Below, one piece after another: positions 1 through 5,376 of a stretch of 5,507 bases of DNA. This DNA is from Spirochaetia bacterium (GTDB lineage Bacteria > Spirochaetota > UBA12135), in the NCBI GenBank assembly GCA_003497555.1, contig DNNS01000163.1, forward strand, positions 255 through 5,761. Direction: 5' to 3'. The position numbers and the translations under genes are program-made. The notes beneath the pieces were generated by a model that saw only the letters and a list, made by a program, of their open reading frames with translations, searched no databases and had not been told where the DNA came from. The stretch's first letter is position 1. Each line of letters begins with the position of its first letter.

Positions 1-219
1 GGTATTGCTGAAAGCATAGAAAACGGGCTGATTATCAAAGACTTCTTACCTCCGCCTGAACAATTAATCAGGAAACAGCCCACACAGAAAGTAACAATTT
101 CATTAACAAAGAATAGTTTAAAATTTTTTAAAAAAGCCGGAAAAAAGAGCCATATACCTTATCAGCAATTAATTAGAAAAGTAGTTGAGCAATATTCCAT
201 TATATATCAAAAATATTAA
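1..219 (+). CDS. CopG-family antitoxin, C-terminal part (5' end outside window)
   Basis: The frame is open from the first base of the window and ends at a TAA at 217-219, giving the last 72 residues of a protein that starts upstream. It shows the linker DFLPPPEQL (about residues 14-22), then a ribbon strand KVTISL (30-35), helix 1 (36-48) and helix 2 around PYQQLIRKVV (53-62). This is the layout of the CopG-type ribbon-helix-helix antitoxins that usually pair with BrnT-like RNase toxins. Such antitoxins dimerise, bind their own operator through the ribbon and neutralise the toxin. The toxin gene would normally lie just upstream, outside the window, so the pairing is inferred. The C-terminus looks complete. 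The gene converges on the UroD-like gene, with 38 bp between the two stop codons and no clear hairpin terminator there. Family assignment is by remembered motif, not by search. Confidence 0.75.
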   Translation, partial: GIAESIENGLIIKDFLPPPEQLIRKQPTQKVTISLTKNSLKFFKKAGKKSHIPYQQLIRKVVEQYSIIYQKY

Positions 220-257
220 AGGGAAGACTAACCAGAGCTCATGAATTGCCATCTTTT

Positions 258-1391
258 TTAATTATACCTGCCGTATTTCCGTCCGGCTTCCACAAACGCG
301 AAAATATTTTCTTCGGGAGTATCGCGGCCGCATTGATCACCGGTCATCAGGGCAAATCCGCCGCCTGCTCCGGCGTCTTCTATGGCTTTCCGGCAAGCTT
401 CTTTCACCTGCGCCGGAGTGCCTCTCAGCATGACGTCAGTAGTAAGGATATTGCCTGATAAAGCGAGTTTACTCCCATAGAGTTTTTTAATTTCACTAAG
501 CACAGCGTCACCCATGGGCGGCGCTTCCAGCGGATTAATCATGTTAAGATCTGTTTCTTCGGCAAAAAGCCCAGCCAGAGCTTTGGATTTTCCGCAGGCA
601 TGCAGCATGCTGGGCAGATTATATTTTTTCGCTTGAGCGCAAGCGTACTGAACAAGCGGCAGACAATATTTGCGCACTTGCTCCAGGCTGGAAAGTGTGA
701 GCATGCCGGAAGACCCGAGATAAATATAATCAGGACGGGCCTGCATGATACAGTCAATCTGCTGCTTAATATATTCAGTCTGCATCCGGCATAACTCTTC
801 AATATGCTCCGGATAGTCCGCTTCCGCATAAACCACCGAAGGAAGTCCACCGTTAAAAATTGATTCCCAATTGTGAAAGCCGGGAACCTGAATACTCATA
901 CACACTGCGCCCAAATCCCCTATTTCATCATACATAGCTCTGAAAGATTTATCGCTGTAAGACACTATTTTCGGAAACAAATATTTATATTTTTCCAAAT
1001 CAGCGGAAATATCTTTTATAAAACCTCTGGTAACGGCCGGCGCCTGATCACGGAAATACACAATCTCTTGATCCAGATCTCCGGCTGGAGTATGATGCAC
1101 GGTTTGAACGGTCATGCAGTTTCCATCGCTTTTTATTACATGCCGTTCAGTTTTTACCTGTGAATCAGTGACATAATCAAGTCCTTTGTAATAAAATCTT
1201 CCGTCAAATTTAAAATATTTAAGCGCTTCCAGATAAACCTGCCAAAGCTCCGGATCATTATAATAATAACTGTCCCAGAACGGACGGCCTTTCATTTTTA
1301 GCACTACCTGCTGACCAATATCCGGGCATACCGGAACCATATCCGATTGCTGATTCATCATGGCTGTTAAAAAACGTTCCTTGCCGGTCAT
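258..1391 (-). CDS. Uroporphyrinogen decarboxylase (UroD) superfamily protein, zinc methyltransferase-like
   Basis: The product is 377 residues, the usual length for this TIM-barrel superfamily. The N-terminus MTGKERFLTAM and the C-terminal TPEENIFAFVEAGRKYGR are typical of UroD-like proteins outside true HemE. The HemE N-terminal Arg-rich substrate motif is not visible. It does carry His264-Ala-Cys266 (MLHACGK) and Cys354 (GDQCGRDTP). This matches the His-x-Cys...Cys zinc site of corrinoid-dependent methyltransferases such as MtaA, MtbA and CmuA, which activates a thiol or other methyl acceptor. The protein should be cytosolic, since no signal peptide or membrane segment is seen. The start is supported by AAGGAG at 1397-1402 (minus), 5 bases before ATG. 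It is divergent from an AraC-type regulator, its likely controller. No corrinoid protein, methyltransferase partner or activator is encoded nearby, so substrate and reaction are unknown. Heme synthesis is unlikely. Superfamily certain; function inferred. Confidence 0.93.
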   Translation of the reverse strand: MTGKERFLTAMMNQQSDMVPVCPDIGQQVVLKMKGRPFWDSYYYNDPELWQVYLEALKYFKFDGRFYYKGLDYVTDSQVKTERHVIKSDGNCMTVQTVHHTPAGDLDQEIVYFRDQAPAVTRGFIKDISADLEKYKYLFPKIVSYSDKSFRAMYDEIGDLGAVCMSIQVPGFHNWESIFNGGLPSVVYAEADYPEHIEELCRMQTEYIKQQIDCIMQARPDYIYLGSSGMLTLSSLEQVRKYCLPLVQYACAQAKKYNLPSMLHACGKSKALAGLFAEETDLNMINPLEAPPMGDAVLSEIKKLYGSKLALSGNILTTDVMLRGTPAQVKEACRKAIEDAGAGGGFALMTGDQCGRDTPEENIFAFVEAGRKYGRYN

Positions 1392-1492
1392 ATAAACTCC
1401 TTGCCGTCACTAATAGGCTATACTTGTATTATAATGATAATTTTATTAAAATACTTCCAATATTTTGATAAAACTCATACTATAATGATTTT
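1392..1492. promoter_or_regulatory. Divergent control region between the UroD-like gene and AraC-type regulator 1
   Basis: This AT-rich 101-bp spacer must hold the promoters of both flanking genes. A TATAAT -10 match for the minus strand lies at 1428-1433, overlapping a plus-strand TATAAT at 1430-1435. A second plus-strand TATAAT at 1481-1486 is only 6 bp before the regulator's ATG. None has a good -35 at 16-18 bp, as is usual for activator-dependent promoters. The 9-mer TATAATGAT occurs at 1430-1438 and again at 1481-1489. A weak pair of A/T-rich boxes starting at 1443 and 1463 (about 9 of 14 matching, 20-bp register) could be AraC half-sites but may be chance. The good ribosome binding site for the minus gene is at 1397-1402. 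Confidence 0.5.
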
Positions 1493-2353
1493 ATGAAAAA
1501 AAATATACCTCTAAAACTCTTCATTAACGATTTTCTGGAAAAAGGCTTGCTGTTTCACATTGCCCGGCGGCATATGCCTCCCGTATCCGAAATATCTCCG
1601 CATACGCATGATTTTTATGAATTGTTTTATATTGAAGAAGGACAGGAACAGCATACCATTAATGGAACCGTATATAATTTTAACGAAGGCACTCTGTGCT
1701 TGCTGGGTCCCAGTCATACGCATTTTTATACACCGTCCGGTAACGGCCTGCTTAAAAAAATTAATTTAGCGTTTTCCCGTCAAAGCCTGCTGGAAGCCCT
1801 TTTATATCTGCAATTTTCCGCGGATATTCTGCACACTGCTACACTGCTCAAAATCAACACTGACTCTGACCTGCGCAGAATATTCATGCACGCACAGCGG
1901 TCACTGTTCTCCAATCTTGAAAGTACGGAATCCCGAAATCGCATATTCCGATCGCTGCTTATTCAATTGCTTCTGGAACTGACTCAAGGCCTGCAGGCTC
2001 CGTCGCCAGTACAAAAAAACGGTTGGCTGGTGCAGGGTTTACATACATACCGGCAAAAAAAATTATACACCAAAGGATCGCATGCGCTGGCGGAAGTATG
2101 CGGGAAAAGTCTGGAGCATATTTCCCGCGTGGTAAAAAAAACTCAAGGCATTACATTGAGTTCACTGATTAACAGCATGCGGATCCAGGAGGCTATGCGC
2201 ATGCTCACGGAAACGGATTATCCGGTACTGCGCATCAGTACGGAATCAGGATTCGAAAATCTGTCGCACTTTAACCGCGAATTTAAAAAAATGTGCGGAC
2301 TAACACCTCTTCAGTACAGAAAAAAAAATCTGCTAATCTTAAGCGGCAGCTGA
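1493..2353 (+). CDS. AraC-family transcriptional regulator 1 (cupin plus double HTH)
   Basis: The product is 286 residues, the usual family length. The N-terminal half is a cupin sensor domain: HTHDFYE (His37, His39, Glu43), then an ING turn near residue 57 and a second barrel motif LGPSHTHFY (71-79). The C-terminal half is the AraC DNA-binding domain. Helix-turn-helix 1 is about 196-217 (SLEHISRVVKK) and helix-turn-helix 2 about 244-269, ending in the family signature STESGFENLSHFNREFKKMCGLTPLQYRKK in residues 249-278. The overall layout resembles sugar regulators such as ChbR, but the ligand cannot be read from sequence. It is divergently transcribed from the UroD-like gene and probably controls it and itself. 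The ATG has no Shine-Dalgarno sequence upstream, and a TATAAT ends 6 bp before it, so the message may be leaderless. No later start is better supported. Codons 2-4 contain an A8 run. Confidence 0.93.
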   Translation: MKKNIPLKLFINDFLEKGLLFHIARRHMPPVSEISPHTHDFYELFYIEEGQEQHTINGTVYNFNEGTLCLLGPSHTHFYTPSGNGLLKKINLAFSRQSLLEALLYLQFSADILHTATLLKINTDSDLRRIFMHAQRSLFSNLESTESRNRIFRSLLIQLLLELTQGLQAPSPVQKNGWLVQGLHTYRQKKLYTKGSHALAEVCGKSLEHISRVVKKTQGITLSSLINSMRIQEAMRMLTETDYPVLRISTESGFENLSHFNREFKKMCGLTPLQYRKKNLLILSGS

Positions 2354-2368
2354 GAGCATCTTAGTTAG

Positions 2369-2589
2369 CTGATTATAAAACACCCTGAGAAGCGTGATCG
2401 AATAAAAAGCAGGCTGGATGAATTTACAATCAATCCATCAACTCCTTATTTAAAAACTCACCGTCTTTCTGAAATCTTAAATGGCCTCAGTGCATTTTCT
2501 ATTGAATATAATCTGCGTGTCGTTTTCCAGGAACAGAATAATGATGCTTTTTAATGCTTGACATTTGATCACATGAAGAAGTGTATTAA
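2369..2589 (+). pseudogene. Degenerate RelE/StbE-type mRNA interferase toxin (5' truncated, frameshift, nonsense)
   Basis: After a stop at 2366-2368 the frame reads IIKHPEKRDRIKSRLDEF, then TPYLKTHRLS, LNGLSAFSIEYNLRVVFQ and NNDAF, ending at TAA 2552-2554. This is the body of a RelE/StbE-family toxin: a helix with KHP, the KTH-L strand, the loop before the S-x-x-Y-x-LR-VF core. Shifting by one base at the T-run 2547-2551 continues the protein as DAFLMLDI, a TGA at 2566-2568 where a Gly codon (GGA) is expected, then SHEEVY and TAA at 2587-2589. That is the family's usual D-I-G-(T/S)-H-(D/E)-E-V-Y tail. About 18-20 N-terminal residues (the F-K-x-F-K-K helix) are absent, because the reading frame begins only 15 bp after the regulator's stop codon. 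There is no start codon, ribosome binding site or antitoxin partner. It is clearly dead: truncated, frameshifted and interrupted. Confidence 0.8.
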
Positions 2590-3062
2590 AATGAATAGGA
2601 CTTTCCTTTTTCAACTTTAGCCTATTATACCCCTTTCCTGCCAAAATTCAATCTTCCAACTTATTTCTCCCTATATCTTCACAATCCAGGCTCGTTGCAA
2701 TCTCTCCAGCTGAATTTCTACCTTTTCTCGCTCAAATTCCATAATTCCCTATTCCAAAATCACCCACCTCTGCTACTTTTACGTGTATTTTACGGTCTTT
2801 TCATTCGCAGACTAATCATATAGAAAAGGTTCCCTCGTAATATCTCCTCGTATTATATATTTTTATTGCTTTGTCAACTATTTTTGATTATTGGGCGATT
2901 TTTTTTCTGGGTACCGCGTCTGTATTTAATTTACAAAAAATACTTGATAACATAGTGCATATTCTTTTTTTTACTTCCCGTGAGAATTTATTTCTAAAAT
3001 TTAGTACACAGAAGCAGGGTTTTTGTTTTGCTTACCCAAGAAACAAATTCGGCATCCTATAA
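2590..3062. other. Gene-poor intergenic stretch, strongly pyrimidine-biased on the plus strand
   Basis: I find no convincing gene here. From 2610 to about 2800 the plus strand is rich in C and T, so the minus strand is purine-rich. It holds only short open runs, such as a 23-codon frame beginning MEFEREKVEIQLERL near 2740, interrupted by stops. Further up the minus strand are a TTGACA at 2872-2877, a TATAAT at 2852-2857 (spacer only 14 bp) and a GAGGAG at 2844-2849. This could be the remains of a minus-strand gene, but no family is recognisable. A 63-codon plus-strand frame at 2871-3062 starts with TTG, lacks a ribosome binding site and is composition-driven. Best reading: decayed or non-coding DNA between the toxin remnant and regulator 2. 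Confidence 0.5.
2831..2856. repeat. Imperfect tandem 13-mer repeat (two copies)
   Basis: TCCCTCGTAATAT (2831-2843) is followed directly by CTCCTCGTATTAT (2844-2856), matching at 10 of 13 positions. On the minus strand each unit contains an ACGAGG core, and the second also reads as a GAGGAG ribosome-binding-site-like motif. Two copies are too few to assign a role. It may be a local duplication in decaying DNA. Confidence 0.5.
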
Positions 3063-3091
3063 TTGACTTTTCAGAGACGTAAGCATAAACT
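3063..3091 (+). promoter_or_regulatory. Predicted promoter of AraC-type regulator 2
   Basis: TTGACT at 3063-3068 (five of six consensus bases) and TAAACT at 3086-3091 (four of six) are separated by exactly 17 bp. The predicted start near 3097-3099 gives a leader of about 17 bases before the ATG at 3115. A TATAAT at 3058-3063 is also present but has no -35 partner. The ribosome binding site in this leader is weak (GGTGCGGAA at 3101-3109). Confidence 0.5.
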
Positions 3092-3114
3092 TATCCGGGC
3101 GGTGCGGAAATTTC

Positions 3115-3987
3115 ATGCCCTATACATCATTTTTTAATTCAACAGCCAAAAAAAATAACACAATTTATTTTACAGGAAAACTTCCGCCGCCATTGAAAGC
3201 CATTTCCCTGATAGAATATCCCGCAGAATACAAAGGAAATATTCATTCTCATGAAAGTTTTCAGATAATCATGATAATTTCCGGGATGTTTTTAATTGAA
3301 AATAAAAGTGAAAATATAAAACTCCAGCCGAACGAAACCGCCCTCATTCCTCCAGGCAGGATCCATCAATGCCGCTGTACGGAGAATCGTCCGGTAAGGA
3401 TAATTCAGATTCTTCATGAACCATTGCCTTTTCAGCAATACGAAGACCTTTTTTGCCTGTTCGGTAAAATTAATCTGAATTTTCAAAAAGCCGCGCTGGA
3501 TAAAAAATTACTCAATAATCTGGAGAATATTATCAGCGCAGAATGTCATAATAATCAACCGGGCGGCAGTATTATAATATTCGGTCAGGTAATGATGATT
3601 TTCGGCCTGCTTTTCCGGCAAATAATGAAAAACCAAAACGCTCATATTTTCAGCCGCGCAGACATCATTATAAATAAAACCATGGCCTACATGGAAGATC
3701 ATTATCAGGAAAAAATTAATCTTAAAACTTTAGCCGCAAATGTCGGGTTGAAAGAATGCCGATTTTCAGAAATTTTCAAACAGTATACAGGTTATGCGCC
3801 CATGCATTATGTAATCAATTACAAGCTGAATAAGGCCAAGCTGCTTTTACTTTATTCAAAAATGTCCATTACAGCCGTTTCCGAATATCTGGGATTCGAT
3901 ACCCTGCATTATTTCAGCCGCATATTTAAAAAACAACAGGGTATTTCTCCAGCTCAATTCGCCAAAAAAAACCAAATCATAAAATAG
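3115..3987 (+). CDS. AraC-family transcriptional regulator 2 (cupin plus double HTH)
   Basis: The product is 290 residues, normal for the family. The N-terminal sensor is a cupin: NIHSHESFQ (His44, His46), a strand pair around residues 50-70, then the second barrel motif TALIPPGRIHQC (75-86). The C-terminal DNA-binding domain has helix-turn-helix 1 at about 201-222 (LKTLAANVGLKECRFSEIFK) and helix-turn-helix 2 at about 250-273 (VSEYLGFDTLHYFSRIFKK), closed by GISPAQFAKK, the AraC signature. It is only distantly similar to regulator 1, so it is not a recent duplicate. It lies 81 bp upstream of the amidohydrolase on the same strand. A repeat typical of AraC half-sites starts inside its last codons, so it probably activates the amidohydrolase gene. 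Ligand unknown. The start is the first ATG of the frame; its ribosome binding site is weak, so a slightly different start cannot be excluded. Confidence 0.93.
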   Translation: MPYTSFFNSTAKKNNTIYFTGKLPPPLKAISLIEYPAEYKGNIHSHESFQIIMIISGMFLIENKSENIKLQPNETALIPPGRIHQCRCTENRPVRIIQILHEPLPFQQYEDLFCLFGKINLNFQKAALDKKLLNNLENIISAECHNNQPGGSIIIFGQVMMIFGLLFRQIMKNQNAHIFSRADIIINKTMAYMEDHYQEKINLKTLAANVGLKECRFSEIFKQYTGYAPMHYVINYKLNKAKLLLLYSKMSITAVSEYLGFDTLHYFSRIFKKQQGISPAQFAKKNQIIK

Positions 3988-4006
3988 TACAAGTAATCAT
4001 AAAATA
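3975..4006 (+). promoter_or_regulatory. Candidate AraC-type operator: perfect 12-bp direct repeat in 20-bp register
   Basis: AATCATAAAATA occurs at 3975-3986 and again, without mismatch, at 3995-4006. The copies are in the same orientation with start points 20 bp apart, about two helical turns. AraC-family proteins have two helix-turn-helix units per subunit and commonly bind tandem half-sites spaced by about 21 bp next to or over the -35 box. The downstream copy ends 5 bp before the predicted -35 of the amidohydrolase promoter. The upstream copy overlaps the last codons and stop of regulator 2. Position, orientation and spacing all fit an activator site. Which regulator binds is inferred from adjacency. 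Confidence 0.55.
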
Positions 4007-4011
4007 AGCTA

Positions 4012-4040
4012 AAGACAAAAGTGTTTTTTTGGATTATAAT
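4012..4040 (+). promoter_or_regulatory. Predicted promoter of the amidohydrolase gene
   Basis: AAGACA at 4012-4017 (four of six -35 bases) and a perfect TATAAT at 4035-4040 are separated by 17 bp. The predicted start near 4047 leaves a leader of about 20 bases holding the strong ribosome binding site. A weak -35 next to the direct repeat fits an activated promoter. The gene need not be co-transcribed with regulator 2, though no terminator separates them. Confidence 0.55.
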
Positions 4041-4068
4041 AAATACAGAATTCAATCGGAGGTAAAAC

Positions 4069-4845
4069 ATGATCATTGACGTACATGAACATTTCGGATG
4101 GGAACAGAATTATTTAAAATTGCTGCTGGAGAGCATGGATAAAGGAGGCATTGATAAAACCTGTCTTTCGCCGCTGCCTCCTTGTTTTGAGTCGCCGGAT
4201 GATAAAGAAGTATTAAAGGCCGCGCAATCTTATCCGGACAGGATTATTCCATTTGGGTATATCCGGTTAGGTGAGGATTCCCCGAAAACGGTAAGTCAGC
4301 TACGGGAACGCGGTTTTAAAGGTCTGAAAATTCACACCCCTCCCTTGAATTATGATGATCCATCATTTTTCCCGGTTTATGCAGCAGCAGAGGAAGCTGG
4401 CTTGCCGATATTATTTCATACAGGAGCTGTGGCGGTTAAATCTGATAAAAATACAGCCCGTTATAATATTTCTTCAGCCAGGATGCGCCCTATATTTATA
4501 GATTCTATTGCCAAGGCTTTTCCGGATTTAAAAATAATCATGGCTCATCTGGGCATGCCCTGGCATGATGAAGCTATTATTGTTTTGCGCTACAATCCCA
4601 ATGTGTTTGCTGATCTGGCCATAGGGCATAACTATGGCGTTGAAGATTACAGCCGGAGTTTTTTCCAGAGAGCCTTCGCGCATCCGGCTGATTTGAAGCA
4701 GCTGGTGTTCGGCGGCAGCCATTTCAGTCACAGTAATTGGATTCTGCAAAAAAGGTACTATGAGTTATTTGATTTTTTACATATACCTGAAGAAATTCAA
4801 AAAAAAATACTTGCAGGAAATATACAGGAGATGTTGAAAATATAA
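4069..4845 (+). CDS. Amidohydrolase-2 (ACMSD-like) family TIM-barrel metal-dependent hydrolase or decarboxylase
   Basis: The product is 258 residues, at the short end for the family. The metal-site motifs come in order: DVHEH at residues 4-8 (His6, His8) after the first strand, ILFHTG with His117, and IIMAHLGMPWH with His160. This is the pattern of PF04909-type enzymes, which hydrolyse or decarboxylate small, often aromatic, acids using one divalent metal. The last expected motif is usually FGSD or FGTD with a metal or catalytic Asp. Here it reads LVFGGSHFSH (212-221), so Asp is replaced by Ser217 or His218. The C-terminus IQKKILAGNIQEML is the typical closing helix (I-x-x-x-N-A-x-x-L). The protein should be cytosolic. 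The start is firm: GGAGGT at 4058-4063 lies 5 bases before ATG. It is probably controlled by regulator 2 through the upstream direct repeat. The substrate is unknown. Confidence 0.9.
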   Translation: MIIDVHEHFGWEQNYLKLLLESMDKGGIDKTCLSPLPPCFESPDDKEVLKAAQSYPDRIIPFGYIRLGEDSPKTVSQLRERGFKGLKIHTPPLNYDDPSFFPVYAAAEEAGLPILFHTGAVAVKSDKNTARYNISSARMRPIFIDSIAKAFPDLKIIMAHLGMPWHDEAIIVLRYNPNVFADLAIGHNYGVEDYSRSFFQRAFAHPADLKQLVFGGSHFSHSNWILQKRYYELFDFLHIPEEIQKKILAGNIQEMLKI

Positions 4846-4903
4846 TCCAAAAATAAATTACGGTTGAAATAATGATTAATTAAAAAGCAATACAGGATGC
4901 AGA

Positions 4904-5250
4904 ATGAAAATAGATGAAAAAAATTAGTCTATAATGCTCATGTCATTATTGAGGTAGTCTATCGCACCAGGCATGGAGAGACTGTAGCTATTTTAATGAT
5001 GAAAAACCAAAGCAGTTTTTACGGTCTGGAACAGGAGCATTTATTCTATATGCGAGCACTGGCGCAGGCTTATATAAAAATTAGCGCTCATCCGATTATC
5101 ATTGATATAGAGGAGTATATACAGAGCTCAGCTTATAAGAAAGGACAAGTTAATGAAATTCTCAAATCTGCTTCAGAAACGACGGGTGTGACCATCGGTT
5201 TCAATTTGATGTCTTTCAGATTATTTAGCAGTTTTATCGGAGTTAAATAA
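4904..5250 (+). pseudogene. Unrecognised small protein gene with apparent one-base frameshift in an A-run
   Basis: A frame closing at TAA 5248-5250 is open back to 4918. Its first internal ATGs (4996, 4999) have no ribosome binding site, so a start there is weak. The upstream ATG at 4904 does have one: AGGA at 4894-4897, 6 bases away. That start reads MKIDEK and then stops at 4925 in another frame. Adding one A to the A7 run at 4917-4923 joins the two into a product of about 115 residues: MKIDEKKLVYNAHVIIEVVY, followed by the GLEQEHLFYMRALAQAY helix and a mixed sheet-helix C-terminus. I do not recognise the family, and no membrane segment or signal peptide is clear. Either the gene is broken, the run allows slippage, or the assembly lost a base. 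If only the 3' part is expressed, it would be an 84-residue protein from 4996. The IS left end begins just downstream. Confidence 0.45.
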
Positions 5251-5277
5251 TGAAAAAAAATAAATTCTATCTTTAAC

Positions 5278-5294
5278 TGCCAGCTATGCTGGTA
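5278..5294 (+). repeat. Left-end hairpin of the IS200-like element
   Basis: TGCCAGC (5278-5284) pairs with GCTGGTA (5288-5294) across a TAT loop, giving seven pairs including one G-T. IS200/IS605 transposases recognise a subterminal single-strand hairpin of this size near the left end, about 40-100 bases before tnpA. The position fits that role. No T-run follows, so it is not a terminator. Confidence 0.55.
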
Positions 5295-5334
5295 CGTTGG
5301 GAAGGGTTATACCGTTTATTAGTTTTAAAATAGA

Positions 5335-5373
5335 ATTCCTCCTGTTAAACAAAATTTGTTCTACAGGAGGAAT
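5335..5373 (+). promoter_or_regulatory. Long inverted repeat sequestering the tnpA ribosome binding site
   Basis: ATTCCTCCTGT (5335-5345) is the exact reverse complement of ACAGGAGGAAT (5363-5373), an 11-bp perfect stem. A two-base mismatch follows, then AACAAA pairs with TTTGTT around a one-base centre at 5354. The right arm contains the AGGAGG ribosome binding site of the ATG at 5377, so in the transcript the site would be buried. IS200 is known to limit transposase translation by such a structure, and this copy keeps it intact. There is no U-run after the stem, so it is not a simple terminator. Confidence 0.75.
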
Positions 5374-5376
5374 AAA

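Noticed and set aside
220..257. Bidirectional terminator between the convergent CopG and UroD-like genes
   Set aside because: There is a short T-run at 253-258, but no GC-rich stem before it.
873..1163. Plus-strand open frames inside the UroD-like gene (also 246-458 and 600-794)
   Set aside because: They are antisense shadows of a well-supported gene, with no ribosome binding site and no recognisable protein.
1465..1486. TTGATA plus TATAAT as a complete promoter for regulator 1
   Set aside because: The spacer is only 10 bp, far from the 16-18 bp needed. Only the -10 may be used.
2341..2380. Terminator hairpin after regulator 1 (CTGAG/CTTAG, CAGCT/AGCTG)
   Set aside because: Only five pairs with a wobble and no following T-run; too weak to call.
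2871..3062. A 63-codon plus-strand open frame starting with TTG
   Set aside because: It has no ribosome binding site, it lies in AT-rich DNA between a toxin remnant and a promoter, and its low-complexity Phe/Leu/Lys content reflects base composition. No family is recognised.
2590..3114. CRISPR array, tRNA or riboswitch in the long gaps
   Set aside because: No repeated spacer-repeat pattern, cloverleaf or known riboswitch core was seen on either strand here or in the other gaps.
5335..5373. Rho-independent terminator
   Set aside because: The stem is strong, but it is followed by AATAAAATGAG and not a T-run, and it overlaps the tnpA ribosome binding site. Translational sequestration fits better.
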